A DNA stretch of 64,000 nucleotides, taken from the NCBI RefSeq assembly GCF_002994745.2, contig NC_037093.1:34490884-34554883 (forward strand), given 5' to 3'. This DNA is from Rosa chinensis (Eukaryota; Streptophyta; Magnoliopsida; Rosales; Rosaceae). Every line of letters begins with the position of its first letter. Positions within the stretch are counted from its first letter, which is position 1. Shown here piece by piece: positions 13,099 through 23,815 of this stretch. Below the pieces are notes generated by a model. The model did no database searches. It had not been told where the DNA came from and saw nothing but the letters and a program-made list of their open reading frames with translations. A program made the position numbers and the translations under genes.

Positions 13099-13767
13099 TT
13101 GAGTTCTTTTCTTTATGACTCCTTTTTTAATTACGAGCTTTTTCTTTTAGGAATGGATGAACTTCAATGTCTTGCGGATAGTGCGACTACGCACACCATT
13201 CTACGACATAGGCAATTATTCTTAGAGATGTTGCCTACATATTCATCTGTGACTACGATGGCTGGGCCATCAAGTTTAGTTCAAGGACATGGAATGGTCC
13301 AATTCCTTTTGCCCAATGGCACCTTGATTAAAGTCACTGAAGCTCTCTATGCTCCTAAGGCAAATCGAACCTTATTAAGCTTTAAAGATATTAGAGCCAA
13401 CGGATTCCATGCGGAAATGCATAATGAGAACGGAATAGAATTTCTTTGCATTACCTCTAATGATTGCGGACGAAAGCGCATCTTAGAGAAGCTTATGTGT
13501 CAATCTAGTGGACTTTATATCACTACAATTCGACCAATTGAATCCAATAATGTCATAAGAGAAGATCTCTTGGATTCAGACACATATTGGCTTTGGCATG
13601 ACCGACTAGGACATCCTGGTTGTGATATGATGCTCCGTATACTTAAGACTTCACACGGGCATCCCTTTTTCAGAGTGAGAAGAAGCAAGAATCAAAAATT
13701 GATTCCAGGACTTAGCAAGACCGCGAAAATTGCAGCTTCTGGCGCTGCTGTTGTCTTGGGCCGCTGA
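13099..13767 (+). pseudogene. Copia protease and GAG-pre-integrase region
   Basis: Contains an aspartic protease with active-site triad in LADSATTHTIL (Asp-Ser-Ala rather than the commoner Asp-Ser-Gly). This is followed by the integrase zinc-binding start YWLWHDRLGHPG. The frame ends at a stop at 13765-13767, before the second half of the HHCC finger (FCKACSFGK, in another frame near 13985-14015). Part of the broken pol gene. Confidence 0.88.
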
Positions 13768-14060
13768 AAGGCCGCCCCTGTCCCTAGTGATGACGCCATA
13801 AATGGCGCCAACCATGCGCATGACGCCATGGTTGCTCCTCCTGGTGGCCATGACGCCACACAAACCAATTTCCATGGCTCTAACGCCATAATGGGAGATG
13901 TAGTCACACACTTTGCTTCTAATAGCGCTATAGACACTCAGGCCCAACCAAAATCCTCATTGTTGCTTCTAAGGCCCCTCGCTCATTTTGCAAAGCCTGT
14001 TCCTTCGGGAAATTAGGACCGAGATAGTCCTACACAAAGGATCCAAAAATACTCATTCCG
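13768..14060 (+). other. Copia pol spacer rich in GACGCCA/GGCGCC
   Basis: Non-conserved spacer between the two halves of the integrase zinc finger. It carries a cluster of GACGCCA, GGCGCC and AACGCCA motifs between 13787 and 13895. Similar motifs recur at 12243, 12522 and 15025-15060 in the same element. Confidence 0.6.
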
Positions 14061-14798
14061 TTCTTACAGAGAATCCAAGGGGATATCTGTGGACCAATTC
14101 AACCATCATGCGGACCTTTTAAATACTTTATGGTATTGGTTGATGCGTCGACACGCTGGTCACATGTCGCGCTATTGTCCACTCGAAATGCTGCTTATGC
14201 TAAACTCCTCGCCCAGATTATCCGTCTACGGGCTCACTCCCCTGACCACCCTATTAAGTCGATTCGACTTGATAATGTTGGGGAGTTTACATCGAAAACG
14301 TTCGATGACTATTGCATGTCACTGGGGATTGATGTAGAACATCCTGTTCCCCATGTTCATACCCAAAATGGTCTCGCAGAAGCCGCTATCAAACGACTAC
14401 AAATGATAGCGCGGACATTGGTTATGCGCACCAATCTCCCTGTTTCTGCTTGGGGATATGCAATATTGCATGCAGCGACACTCATTCGTCTACGACCCAC
14501 TGCAACCCAATCTTACTCTGCGTTACAGCTAGTGACTGGATACGAGCGTGATATCTCGCATTTACGCATTTTTGGGTGTACCATCTATGTGCCTATTACG
14601 CTGCCACAGCGTACTAAGATGGGTCCACAACAACGAATGAGCATCTATGTTGGCTTTGAATCTCCAACTATTGTCCGCTATCTTGAACCCTTGACAGGCG
14701 ATCTCTTTACCGCTAGATTTGCGGATTGTCACTTTGATGAGACAGTCTTCCCATCGTTAGGGGGAGATAAGAACACAGATGTTCAACAGGAACGATAG
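14061..14798 (+). pseudogene. Copia integrase core
   Basis: Retroviral-type integrase that joins element cDNA to the genome. The DDE residues are visible: Asp in FMVLVDASTRWSH, Asp in IRLDNVGEFTSKTF, and Glu in HTQNGLAEAAIKR. The end LRIFGCTIYVP...RMSIYVGFESPTIVRYLEP is the usual post-core segment. It reads openly for about 220 codons from 14130. The part upstream of 14130 is also in frame but follows the broken zinc finger. Confidence 0.93.
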
Positions 14799-14801
14799 GA
14801 A

Positions 14802-15418
14802 TTGTCGTGGTCTATCCCCACTATGTCTCATCTCGATCCCCGTACCGCACAGTCCGAACTTGAAGTGCGAAGAATAATCGAGCTCCAGAACGTAGCAGAC
14901 ACTCTGCCTGATGCGTTTTCTGATGTTGCCAAAGTGACTAGATCACACATACTTGCTGCAAACGTGCCTGCAATGATCGATGTCTCAAATACTGAACATC
15001 ACGCCACTCCTGTGACATTAGGGGATGGCGCCATTGCCCAACATGGCAATGATGTGGCGTCTATAGCCGCAGGTCCTGCAAGGAAGGGTGGTAGACCAAT
15101 TGGTTCGAATGATACTCGCCCTAGAAAGAAAGCGAATGAGGCACAGATAAATCCTTTGATCATCGATACTCAAAATCCATCCCATGAGAATGTTCCGGAT
15201 TACGGTTATGTCCAAGAGACATAATTGGGGGACGCCTCAATGTCAGAACCTATCCATGAGAACGTAGAGATCTCTGTAAATTACACTAGTGTACATGGGA
15301 AGTGGGAAAGAAACTCCATCATCATTGATGATGTATTCACGTATTCAGTGGCGCGTGAGATTATTGAGACCGATGACATCAAACCACGCTCCATTGATGA
15401 ATGCCAACGTAGAGCTGA
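14802..15418 (+). other. Copia integrase-RT linker
   Basis: Poorly conserved linker. It contains KGGRPIGSNDTRPRKKA, the usual GRP-type motif ahead of copia RT. It is split between two frames (14802-15224 and 15225-15470). Confidence 0.75.
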
Positions 15419-16972
15419 TTGGCCAAAATGGAAAGATGCGATGCGATCCAGGCAGAACTTAATTCTCTAGCGAAAAGAAAGGTATTTGGCAAAATTGTAC
15501 CAATACCGCCCAACACCAAACCAGTTGGTCACAAATGGGTATTCGTTAGAAAGCGTAATGAGAAAAACGAGATCGTAAGATATAAAGCTCGCCTTGTGGC
15601 GCAAGGCTTCTCACAACGCCCTGGAATCTACTACGAGGAGACCTATTCTCCCGTAATGGACGTCATTACGTTCCACTACCTTGTCAGTTTGGTAGTTTCC
15701 GAAAAACTGAACATGCAGCTTATGGATGTGGTTACTGCGTATCTATATGGGGATCTAGATACGGAAATATATATGAAGATTCCAGATAGAATTCAGTTAC
15801 CCAAATCAAGTGGCTCTAGACCACGGAGCGCGTTTGCGATTAGATTGAAACGCTCACTATATGGATTGAAACAATCCGGACGGATGTGGTATAACCGTCT
15901 AAGTGACTACTTGATTGGGAAGGGATATGTCAACAATGAACTATGCCCATGTGTGTTCATAAAAAGGACAAGTTCCGGATTTGCAATAGTAGCGGTTTAT
16001 GTTGATGACATGAACATAATTGGCACCTTTAAAGAGTTAAGGGAAACCACTGAACACTTGAAATCCGAGTTTGAGATGAAAGATCTTGGGAAAACACGGT
16101 TTTGCCTCGGTTTAGAACTCGAGCATCGTAGAGATGGTATCCTGATTCATCAATCAACTTATACCCAAAAGATGCTTAGGCGTTTCAACACTGATAAGAT
16201 TAAGCCTTCAAGCACCCCAATGGTCGTCCGTAGTCTTGATCCAAAGAAGGATCCATTCCGTCCAAAAGATGACGACGAAGAAGTGCTAGAGGCAGAAGTG
16301 CCCTATCTAAGTGCAATAGGCGCATTGTTGTACTTAACACAATGCACAAGACCGGATATCTCATTCGCAGTGAATTTGCTAGCTAGATATAGCTCTGGGC
16401 CAACACGACGCCATTGGACTGGTGTTAAAGATATCTTTCGATACCTAAGTGGTACGATTGATATGGGCTTGTTCTATCCCCATAGAGAGATGATGGATTC
16501 AAACCCATCAAGTGCCAGGGGCGCTACACATGGTGGACTGCGTTCCCTCTCCCCAACCCAAAACGATATAAGTGTTTTGGAAGGTTTTGCTGATGTTGGG
16601 TATCTCTCTGACCCACACAAAGGTCACTCCCAAACTGGTTATGTTTTCACCATGGGAAAGACCGCGATATCTTGGAGGTCTACAAAGCATACCTTAGTCG
16701 CTACCTCTTCGAATCATGCAGAGATTATTGCTCTTCACGAAGCAGTTCGTGAATGTATATGGCTTCGATCCATAGTTACGCATGTTCGAAGCAATTGTGG
16801 TTTGAAGTCTACCACAGATGAGCCAATGAGCATTTATGAGGATAATGCTGCTTGCATTGAACAAATGAAGCAAGGCTACATCAAAGGCGACAACACCAAG
16901 CATATATCGCCCAAATTCTTCTACAATCAACAACAACAGAAGTTCCTCAAGATCAAAGTGAATCAGGTTTGA
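15419..16972 (+). pseudogene. Copia reverse transcriptase and RNase H
   Basis: About 517 open codons. RT motifs: KWVFVRKRNEKNEIVRYKAR, LVAQGFSQRPGIYYEETYSP, LMDVVTAYLYGDL, LYGLKQSGRMWYNRL and the catalytic VYVDDMNIIG. The RNase H part has AISWRSTKHTLVATSSNHAE, YEDNAACIEQ and NTKHISPKFF. The frame stops at TGA 16970-16972, but the family continues through SEDNAADLFTKSLP, which is present just downstream in the same frame. The stop is therefore a point mutation (an Arg CGA would give TGA by C-to-T). Confidence 0.95.
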
Positions 16973-17260
16973 TCTGAGGACAATGCGGCAGACTTGTTTA
17001 CTAAGTCATTGCCCAAATCCACGTTCGAGAAACATGTGGCAAGAATTGGCTTGCGGAAATTATCTGAACTCCCATGATCGTAGTCATCAGGGGGAGGCAT
17101 AGACATCAGGGGGAGATGTCTACATGTTCGTCTCGAATCGTGAAGGGTGTGTTGTGCTCTTTTTCCCCTTCGACCGAGGTTATTTTTGTCCCACTGGGTT
17201 TTTGTTACTTGGCAAAGTTTTTAACTAGCCAACGAGAGAAGCACCGCGTTTGGACAACAC

Positions 17261-17269
17261 AAGGGGGAG
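17261..17269 (+). other. Copia polypurine tract
   Basis: AAGGGGGAG immediately before the 3' LTR, the position used to prime plus-strand DNA. Confidence 0.9.
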
Positions 17270-17473
17270 TGTTTAAGGATATCTCTATTTTGTGTTTAAT
17301 CCAAACTCTAGGTTACTTGACCTAGTGGTAATAGGGTTCAATTAGAAGAATCTAGAGATTCTCTTTCCTTGTATGATTCTAACTCTATGCATTGTAATCC
17401 TCTATATAAAGAGGCCCCTATTATCAATGAGAATACACAGCAAATTTCTCTCAATTCCTGATTCCCTAAAACA
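17270..17473 (+). repeat. Copia 3' LTR
   Basis: Same 204-bp repeat as 10405-10608 with about five differences. Ends TAAAACA and is followed by the AAAAC target duplication. Confidence 0.95.
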
Positions 17474-18550
17474 AAAACTAAAATTTTGATTTTCAAATTG
17501 AGTTATCTATTTTGGTGTTTTGATTTTTGTCATGGCTTTCGATCCATTAAAGAGTAAAAGTCGATAAACTTATCCAAAATTTAGTTATGACAAGATTGAG
17601 CCATGAGAATAAACTTAGAGTAAGCAGTAACTTGACACTACTAGGGAGAGCTTAATTTGAAGAAAAAAAACTCAAGAACTAATCCTACTTTATTCATGAC
17701 TATATGTAGTGTTCTCGAGGTCTTCTGACAGCTGGCCGCCAACGAAGTCTAGGATCGGATTTGTTTAGTCTCGCCTACTTCTCTTCTCGCAATCTGTCTA
17801 AAATAACTAAAGTCAGAGAGAGACCAAGTTTGCAGGCCTAAAACTCTCTGATGCTTAAGTCAGTAAAGTTTGACAATATCAAGAGCAGAATTAGATTAGA
17901 GAACTTACCTGTTGTGAAAGGTTTTTGGCCTTATATAGGCGCTAGAGGACTCGTAGTCCTGCTCATTTCATATGTCCAGGCTGGGAGAAGTTTGTTCCCT
18001 TTGGAATACGTCCACGCTAGGGATGGACCAGCTTGTTCGGTCACATCGTAGTGGTCCCAGTAGGTCCCGCTGGTGGATATTTGGCAATTAGTCTTGTTTT
18101 ATTGGTATTATTGGCATATTATATAAGAGATATGAACAAGTCCCCCAAGTCCCCTGTCAAGAGTCCCTTGGGTGGGGATTTTGTATTGGTGAGAAGAATA
18201 CCAGTGAAACGAGACTAATTGCCAACCAAGACTTGGTCTGGCTGTCGATATTCCCAGTCTTCCAAGTTCGTACCCAAGGGAGGAATGGACCAGGGAACTA
18301 GATGAACCAAGAGTGGTTGGTGACAGTTGTTCATGCTTTGTCTTTTCGTATGCTTGCGAGTTTCTTGGGTTTTGAATAATGCCACGTGGCGAGCTGTGAC
18401 CTATAGGTCGTGCGCTAGTGGGATAGGCGTTTGACTTTTGTAACGTTCCATAAATGCGTGTTTGTCGTTTGTAAGGATGGCTGCACACGCTCATGATTAT
18501 GTCGTTTTTGGACTAACACATGGCTGGATTGTGTGATCGTGGCCCCGGTA
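17474..18550. other. No host gene seen; probable decayed LTR (17690-18130)
   Basis: No coding signal. A TATA-like GCGCCTATATAAGG reads on the minus strand near 17930. AACAAGTCCCCCAAGTCCCC at 18133 resembles ACAAGTCCCCGAAGTCCCC next to the left LTR of the 22310-27544 element. I infer a decayed minus-strand LTR of a related family. The rest is unremarkable. Confidence 0.4.
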
Positions 18551-18853
18551 GTGTATACAGTCATGATTGTAGTATATAAATAAAGGACGAGAGGAAAGGT
18601 GCACTGTTCCTTCACTCGATTTGGTTTTGTATAGAGATTTGCAGAGAGTGCAATGTACCCAGAAAAGAGAAAGTTAAGAAAATTTCTGAAAAGTTAGTGT
18701 ATACAGTCATGATCTATTGCGGTTTGTAGTATATAAATAAAGGACGAGAGGAAAATAGCACTGTTCCTTCACTCATTTTGGTTTTGTACAGAGATTTGTA
18801 GAGAGTGCAGTGTACCCAGAAAAAGGAAAGTTAAGAAAATTTTTGAAAAGTGA
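18551..18853 (+). repeat. Tandem duplication of a TATA-containing promoter segment
   Basis: Copy 1 is 18551-18696 and copy 2 is 18697-18853. Each starts GTGTATACAGTCATGAT, then has GTAGTATATAAATAAAGGACG (TATA box), CACTGTTCCTTCACTC and GTACCCAGAAAA, and ends near TTGAAAAGT. Copy 2 has an extra 11 bp or so. The segment lies upstream of the gag-like gene at 19234 and is probably the LTR or promoter of that element. Confidence 0.9.
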
Positions 18854-19233
18854 GCTTTGTACCAGAGAAAGGTAGTACCTTTTGTCATTCTTGGTGTTTG
18901 AATAAGCTTTGAAGCGTTCACGACCGCCAGTGAAGTTTCAACAATCCTACCAGAAATTCATCCCAAAGGTATGGACTTTCTGAGCTTTAATCAGTATGCT
19001 GTGTTCTGCTATTGTTGAAATAGATAGGTTAGGTATTGTGAATAGATAATGATTGTGGTTTAGAGGTCAATTGTGCATTGTTTGAGAGGGTAGTTCCTAA
19101 CTCTAAGTCGGTTTTGTGTGATTATGTGCTAACCGGATTCTGGGTCGAATTGGGGGTCTGTGTGGTTGTGATTTGGGTATAGGTGGTTTAGACTAAGAAA
19201 TTCACTGATATCCATATCTATTGGTAAATTTAG
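18854..19233 (+). other. Leader of the gag-like element
   Basis: Lies between the duplicated promoter and the ATG at 19234. It may contain an intron, because GTATGGACTTTC near 18968 resembles a donor and AAATTTAG just before the ATG an acceptor. No protein is encoded. Confidence 0.35.
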
Positions 19234-21580
19234 GTGATGGGTCCCAAATGGACTAGTAAGGCGAAAGCGAAAGAGAGGGTTGAGGAGCCCGCTGCTGAGA
19301 CTGCCAATAGGGAAATGGACAAAAAGGGTAAATCTGGTGCCAAGCAGAGGTCAGCTGGTACCATAGTCATGGGTGATGATGTTCGGTGGTGTTTATGTGA
19401 TGGGACTCCTATTGACCAGCCTGGCGATAGCATGATTGAGGGTAAGATCCGAGAATTTAGAAGAAATAGGAGGATCCCATATGAGGTAGAGTTGCAACCT
19501 TTGCGAGATGGGGAGATGGTGAGTCACCCTGAAGAGGGTTGTACCGCCGTGTATGATTACCACTTTACATGTGGCCTGTCGCTACAGCTACCAGGTTGGT
19601 TGCAGTACATTTTGTTCTACCTTAATCTCGATATCGATCAGGTGTCGCCTAACACTCTCAGGCAATTGTTGGGAACTGTTGTGCTTTGGAGTGTCGCCAA
19701 TAGGAAATTTTCCACTCATCATGAGATCAACGCCTGTTACAAATTGCAGTATTCCACGAAGAAAGGCGACAATGGGTATGTCACCATGAAGGCTAGCAAG
19801 TATGGTGTCATTGTGGAGGGGTTATTGTCTTCCGTGTATTTCTCGTAGAGGGGCAAAGTTATGATAGCCAGCAAGGCTTGGCGAAATGAGGATTTTCCTC
19901 ATGTGTCCTGCCAATTTCAACCTTTGAGTAGTAGGTTCCTCCCTCCTTGTGTTGTGATTATTGTTGTAAACTAGCATGCTATTGTGTTATGTAGGTGCTA
20001 ACATATGTATGTGTATGTAGTCCCCCAGTCAAACGAATTGATCGTTTTGGAGAAACGTATATACAAAGTTGTTAAGTATTTTGGCAAGGGGACAAGGTGT
20101 GTCGCTTATGTGTGTCGCCTAGGTGTGCTGGAAGAGTATGAGTTAAGTAGGAAACCAAGTGAGTATTGGTTATGGTGAATGTGTAGCCTTTACTGTTTAA
20201 CCGGTATGCCTTATGTTGCTACCGTGTTGTTTCTTTGTTTTGCAGTTAAGATGCTGGAGAACAAGGCGAAAGAGAATAACAAGAAGGAAAAGAGTGTCTA
20301 TGATGATATGGCGGACCATGACTTGGTTTTGGGTCTCGCCAAAGATGCGCTGGAGGCCCAAAGGCACAACATCAGTCTGCCGTCTAGTGACCTTGCTCAT
20401 TGTGATAGTCAAGTAGACCTCTGTGTTGGTGTGGAGGAGTTCGAAGAATTTTAGCCCAACGTGGTGGAGTATCTTAGTATTGATCTTAATGACCTGCATA
20501 CCGAAGATACACCCGGGGAGGGGGGGGGGAGGAGGAGGATATTGAGGTGGAGCTTGACATGGAGGAGGCTTCAAACCGAGAGTAAGATGTTATGGGGAAG
20601 GGGCGCACCTCCGCTGCTGAAAAGTTGACTATTTTGAGGCGAGAGGAAAAGGTAAGGTTAGAGAGGGAGAGAATTTAGGAGAGTGGTTCTCAGAGGGAAG
20701 CGACAGTAGAGGCTAAGATGCACGAATCACTAGCCCAAGAGGTACAAGTTGAAGGCGGTGGCGATACCGACACTACTTGCGTGGTTGAGATCTCGGTACC
20801 ACAAAATGTTGCTGAGGGTGGTCAAGAAATGGCTGAAAGGGCCACCCATGTCGAACCGACACAGGCAACTGCTCAAAAGAAGAGAAAACTACTAAGGTTA
20901 GGGGGTATGATAAAAGGGGTGTCTCAATTATTCCTCAGCTTACCAAGAGGGACAAACCAATGATGCTGGTCCCTCTCATCAGTCTAACGAGGGATGGTCC
21001 CAACCAGAGGGATCAAAGTCTTCTAGGTCCTCCAGACCATCCTCTCATGGTTCTGGTACTTCTACTGGTGCACACTTGAAGCGAGATGCTGCCTCCCGGA
21101 GGCTTGCCAAAAGTTTGAAGAAGAGAGGTATTGAGGAAGATTGTATTCCTTAAATGGTAGCAAATTTGTGACATTGCTCGCGGGACTTCCCCCTTATTGA
21201 TATCGGTGATGAGCTGGCTGATTTTGCTGTTTTTCAAGGGAAATTGATGAGGGTAAGTAACTGATTTTGCTTTAGAATCATAGATGTTGTGTTTTGGAAC
21301 GTTGGGTAGTGCTAAAATGGGTTGTTGTTTAGTGAGCAGGCTGTGTGCATGAATTATTGTGCTGGTTACAAACTGAGGGTTTCGATTGAGGCCAAGAATA
21401 GATTACAGGCTAAGTTGGATGCCGAGAGGGTAGCAAGGAAAGATTGTGAGTTAACTGTGCGGGAGATTTTGAAAGCACATGGCGACTTGTCCACAAAGCT
21501 GATGAAGCTCTTGCTAATGAGAGGAAAGTCGGTGTTCTTGGCTGGAATATATAGATGAGTTGGAGCAGAAGATGACAGGC
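19234..21580 (+). pseudogene. Gypsy-type transposon gag-like protein, degenerate, with introns
   Basis: The first exon (from the ATG at 19237) encodes a lysine-rich start followed by VYDYHFTCGLSLQLPGWLQY and VSPNTLRQLLGTVVLW. This pattern resembles the plant 'putative gypsy type transposon' domain (PF04195-like). A TAG at 19846-19848 interrupts the frame, although the next codons (RGKVMIASKAWRNEDFP) still look coding. Further exon-like parts are about 20020-20158, bounded by a GTGAGT donor, and from 20246 after TTGTTTTGCAG, encoding KMLENKAKENNKKEKSVYDD. Later segments (20718-20963, 21322-21558) are charged and coiled-coil-like. There is no RT or integrase here, so the element was non-autonomous or is truncated. 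Confidence 0.6.
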
Positions 21581-22309
21581 TAAAAACAAGCGCGCAATTT
21601 AACCCTGCAAAATGTAGTTGTCAGTATAGAATAAGTAGGGATCGTTTTAGCCGGGGATTGAGAGTACACCTGTAATTGTAAAAACAAATAAAGAATTAAT
21701 AAAAGTAGGAAGTATTATTTACAAAAATAAAACAAAGAAAAGAAATATATACAAGTAAACACAAATAAGGGGGTGTTAGGATTATAAAATTGAAAATTAA
21801 AATAAATAAAATGTAAAAGCACATGTACATGGGTGGAACGCAAGGAACAAAGATCAAGATCACATCCATATGCAAGAAATCTAATCACAATTCCTATAGT
21901 TGATTTTTTATGTCATGAGAAAGAAGTTAACCATGTGAAACGTTAATAAGCAAACGATTTCCCATTTTTTATTTTCCTTGAATAATTAATTTAAGTGAAA
22001 ACACCTAAATTAATCCTATTGAACATGCAATCATAGTCTAGAAAGCTAGCTACGTACTCAAGAACACATTCAATGCATGAAGAACAAAGAAAGGATGTCA
22101 ACTAAAGTGCACAACCTAGTATGAAAAAATTCATCTATTTGCAATTCTCCTTAATTGATTTCGACTTTTGTCCAAATCTTTTGCAATCCTCCTTAATTAC
22201 ATGCATATATCCTAAGTTGGCCACCAAAAAACATAAACATATAAAAGTTTTCTGTAATCCAAAATCAATCAAGCAATCTTACATAAGCAACATATAAATC
22301 AACATTTAG
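21581..22309. other. AT-rich transposon remnant, no gene
   Basis: GTCAGTATAGAATAAGTAGGGATCG near 21622 resembles the start of a plant LTR. The sequence then becomes AT-rich without open frames. It separates the gag-like remnant from the LTR element at 22310. Confidence 0.35.
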
Positions 22310-22746
22310 TGTTAATGTTAGTAACCGAGGGGTCTAATTAACGTTTATAGAGAGAGTAAGAGAGATAGAGACACAAGAAGTATAGTGGTTCGTCTCCCAC
22401 CTTAGTGGGAAACTACGTCCACTTGAAAGCTTAACTAGTGTGTTGGGCCTTGCGGCCCAAAGGGATTACAAAAGATGTAATGGGATGATCAGTAAGTGGG
22501 AAGGAGTCTCCTTTTATAGGGGAGGGAGGCTCCTTCCTTTACATGTTTTCCAATGTGGGATGCTAAAACCACTATTCTAGTCTAGAAAACCATATTGTGG
22601 AGGCATGTTGGCATTGGCCACTTCTTACTACCGTGGCGTAGCTTGGACATCGGGCTACGGGAAGCATGTCTCAGTTGGGCCCCACCATGGCTTATGGGCC
22701 CCCCAAGAGGGTGTTACTTATGCTTGGTGATGTAGCAAATCCTCCA
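22310..22746 (-). repeat. LTR (left copy) of the 22310-27544 element
   Basis: Starts TGTTAATGTTAGT and ends AAATCCTCCA on the plus strand. Contains the landmark GGGCCTTGCGGCCCAAAGGG and matches 27079-27544 along its length. Confidence 0.93.
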
Positions 22747-23023
22747 TATTGTTGGAGGTATGTACAAGTCCCCGAAGTCCCCAAGTAAGAGGAGCTTCTT
22801 GGTTGGGGAGTTATACACATGAAATCATCAAGCATAAGCAACCGGGCGACACGGAGCCCCTACAAGTCCCCAAACTTTGTAAGCAAGAAGGGACTCGTTA
22901 ACCTGCACAACAAAGACAAAAACACGCATATGGAGAATGCTTGTTGTATTGAGCAACGAATGTGAGTTACATTGATATGCGTTGGCATATACGAATGTAT
23001 GAGGTGCACGATACATGTGAATG

Positions 23024-23734
23024 TCATCGAGTATGATCGTTTATGACGTATAGGCTCGAGAGCACATATAGTTGCGTGAACATATCACGAATAAGCATAT
23101 GAATTGCATATGAATGCGCGTGGTGCTCGCAAGAAAATGAACGAAGTCGAGTTGACGAGGTTACGCTCGGTGTAAGTTTCATGAGTGCCGTGAAGGCATG
23201 CGTTTGTAATTCGTGAACGATGAATAAGCGGACGCTTGTGTTTGTTTGGTTTTCGTTCGTATTAATGGAACGCGAAAAGAATTCGATTTGTTTCAAACGA
23301 CAAATGGTAGAAGAATTCAATGTTCCATTAATGTGTATTATGTCGAGGGGATGTGAGTGTAAAGCTTGGGAATGCCGGAAGGCAAGACCGGGAAAGCTCG
23401 GGGGTGCCGAGAAGGCGTGAGAGGGAAACTGGGGTGTGCTGGGAAGGCGTGAGCAGAAAGCTTGGGGGTGCAAGGAAGGCGTGAGCGGAAAGCTAGGAGG
23501 TGTCGGGAAGGCGTGAGCGGAAAGTTCTGAGGTGTTGGGAAGCTCGAGGTTGCCTCGAAGGCGTGAGCGGAAGCTCGTGAGCGGGAAGCTAGGGGGTGCC
23601 GCGAAGGCATGAGCGGAAAGCTCGGGGTTGCCGGGAAGGCGTGAGCGGGAAGCTCGGGGGTGCCACGAAGGCGTGAGTGGAAAGCTCGGGGGTTGCCGCG
23701 AAGGCGTGAGCGGGAAGCTCGGGGGTTGCCGCAA
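23024..23734 (-). CDS. Possible repeat-encoded protein over the minisatellite
   Basis: An open frame of 236 codons on the sense strand of the LTR element. The N-terminal 130 residues are imperfect 11-residue repeats rich in Pro and Ser (PPSFPLTPSR, PELSAHAF). The C-terminal 100 residues are encoded by non-repeat DNA. The open frame may simply follow from a 33-bp (multiple of three) period with GC-rich units lacking stops. I recognise no family, signal peptide or membrane segment. The frame ends within the element and no splice signals are obvious. Confidence 0.2.
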   Translation of the reverse strand: MRQPPSFPLTPSRQPPSFPLTPSWHPRASRSRLPGNPELSAHAFAAPPSFPLTSFRSRLRGNLELPNTSELSAHAFPTPPSFPLTPSLHPQAFCSRLPSTPQFPSHAFSAPPSFPGLAFRHSQALHSHPLDIIHINGTLNSSTICRLKQIEFFSRSINTNENQTNTSVRLFIVHELQTHAFTALMKLTPSVTSSTRLRSFSCEHHAHSYAIHMLIRDMFTQLYVLSSLYVINDHTR

Positions 23735-23815
23735 AGGCGTGAGCGGGAAGCTCAGGGGCGCCGCAAAGGCTTGAGGGGGAAGCTCAGGGTGCCACGGAGG
23801 CGTGAGCGGAACCTT
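23345..23815. repeat. 33-bp minisatellite, about 14 units
   Basis: Variants of GGCGTGAGCGG / AAGCTCGGGGG / TGCCGCGAA repeat every 32-35 bp, GC-rich against an AT-rich background. One unit near 23555-23590 is shortened. On the minus strand the array falls in an open frame (23024-23734) encoding an 11-residue repeat, PPSFPLTPSRQ-like. Confidence 0.92.

Larger units (their letters stand above)
10405..17473 (+). mobile_element. Ty1/copia LTR retrotransposon, complete but coding-defective
   Basis: Two 204-bp LTRs (10405-10608 and 17270-17473) flank about 6.7 kb. They carry gag, protease, integrase, reverse transcriptase and RNase H in the order that defines copia (integrase before RT). A perfect 5-bp target duplication, AAAAC, lies at 10400-10404 and 17474-17478. 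The LTRs differ at about five positions by eye (2-3%), so the insertion is fairly recent. Despite this the reading frames are broken: several frameshifts in gag, a stop after the protease region, a frameshift before RT, and an in-frame TGA at 16970-16972 inside RNase H. It could only move with proteins supplied by a relative. Confidence 0.97.
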
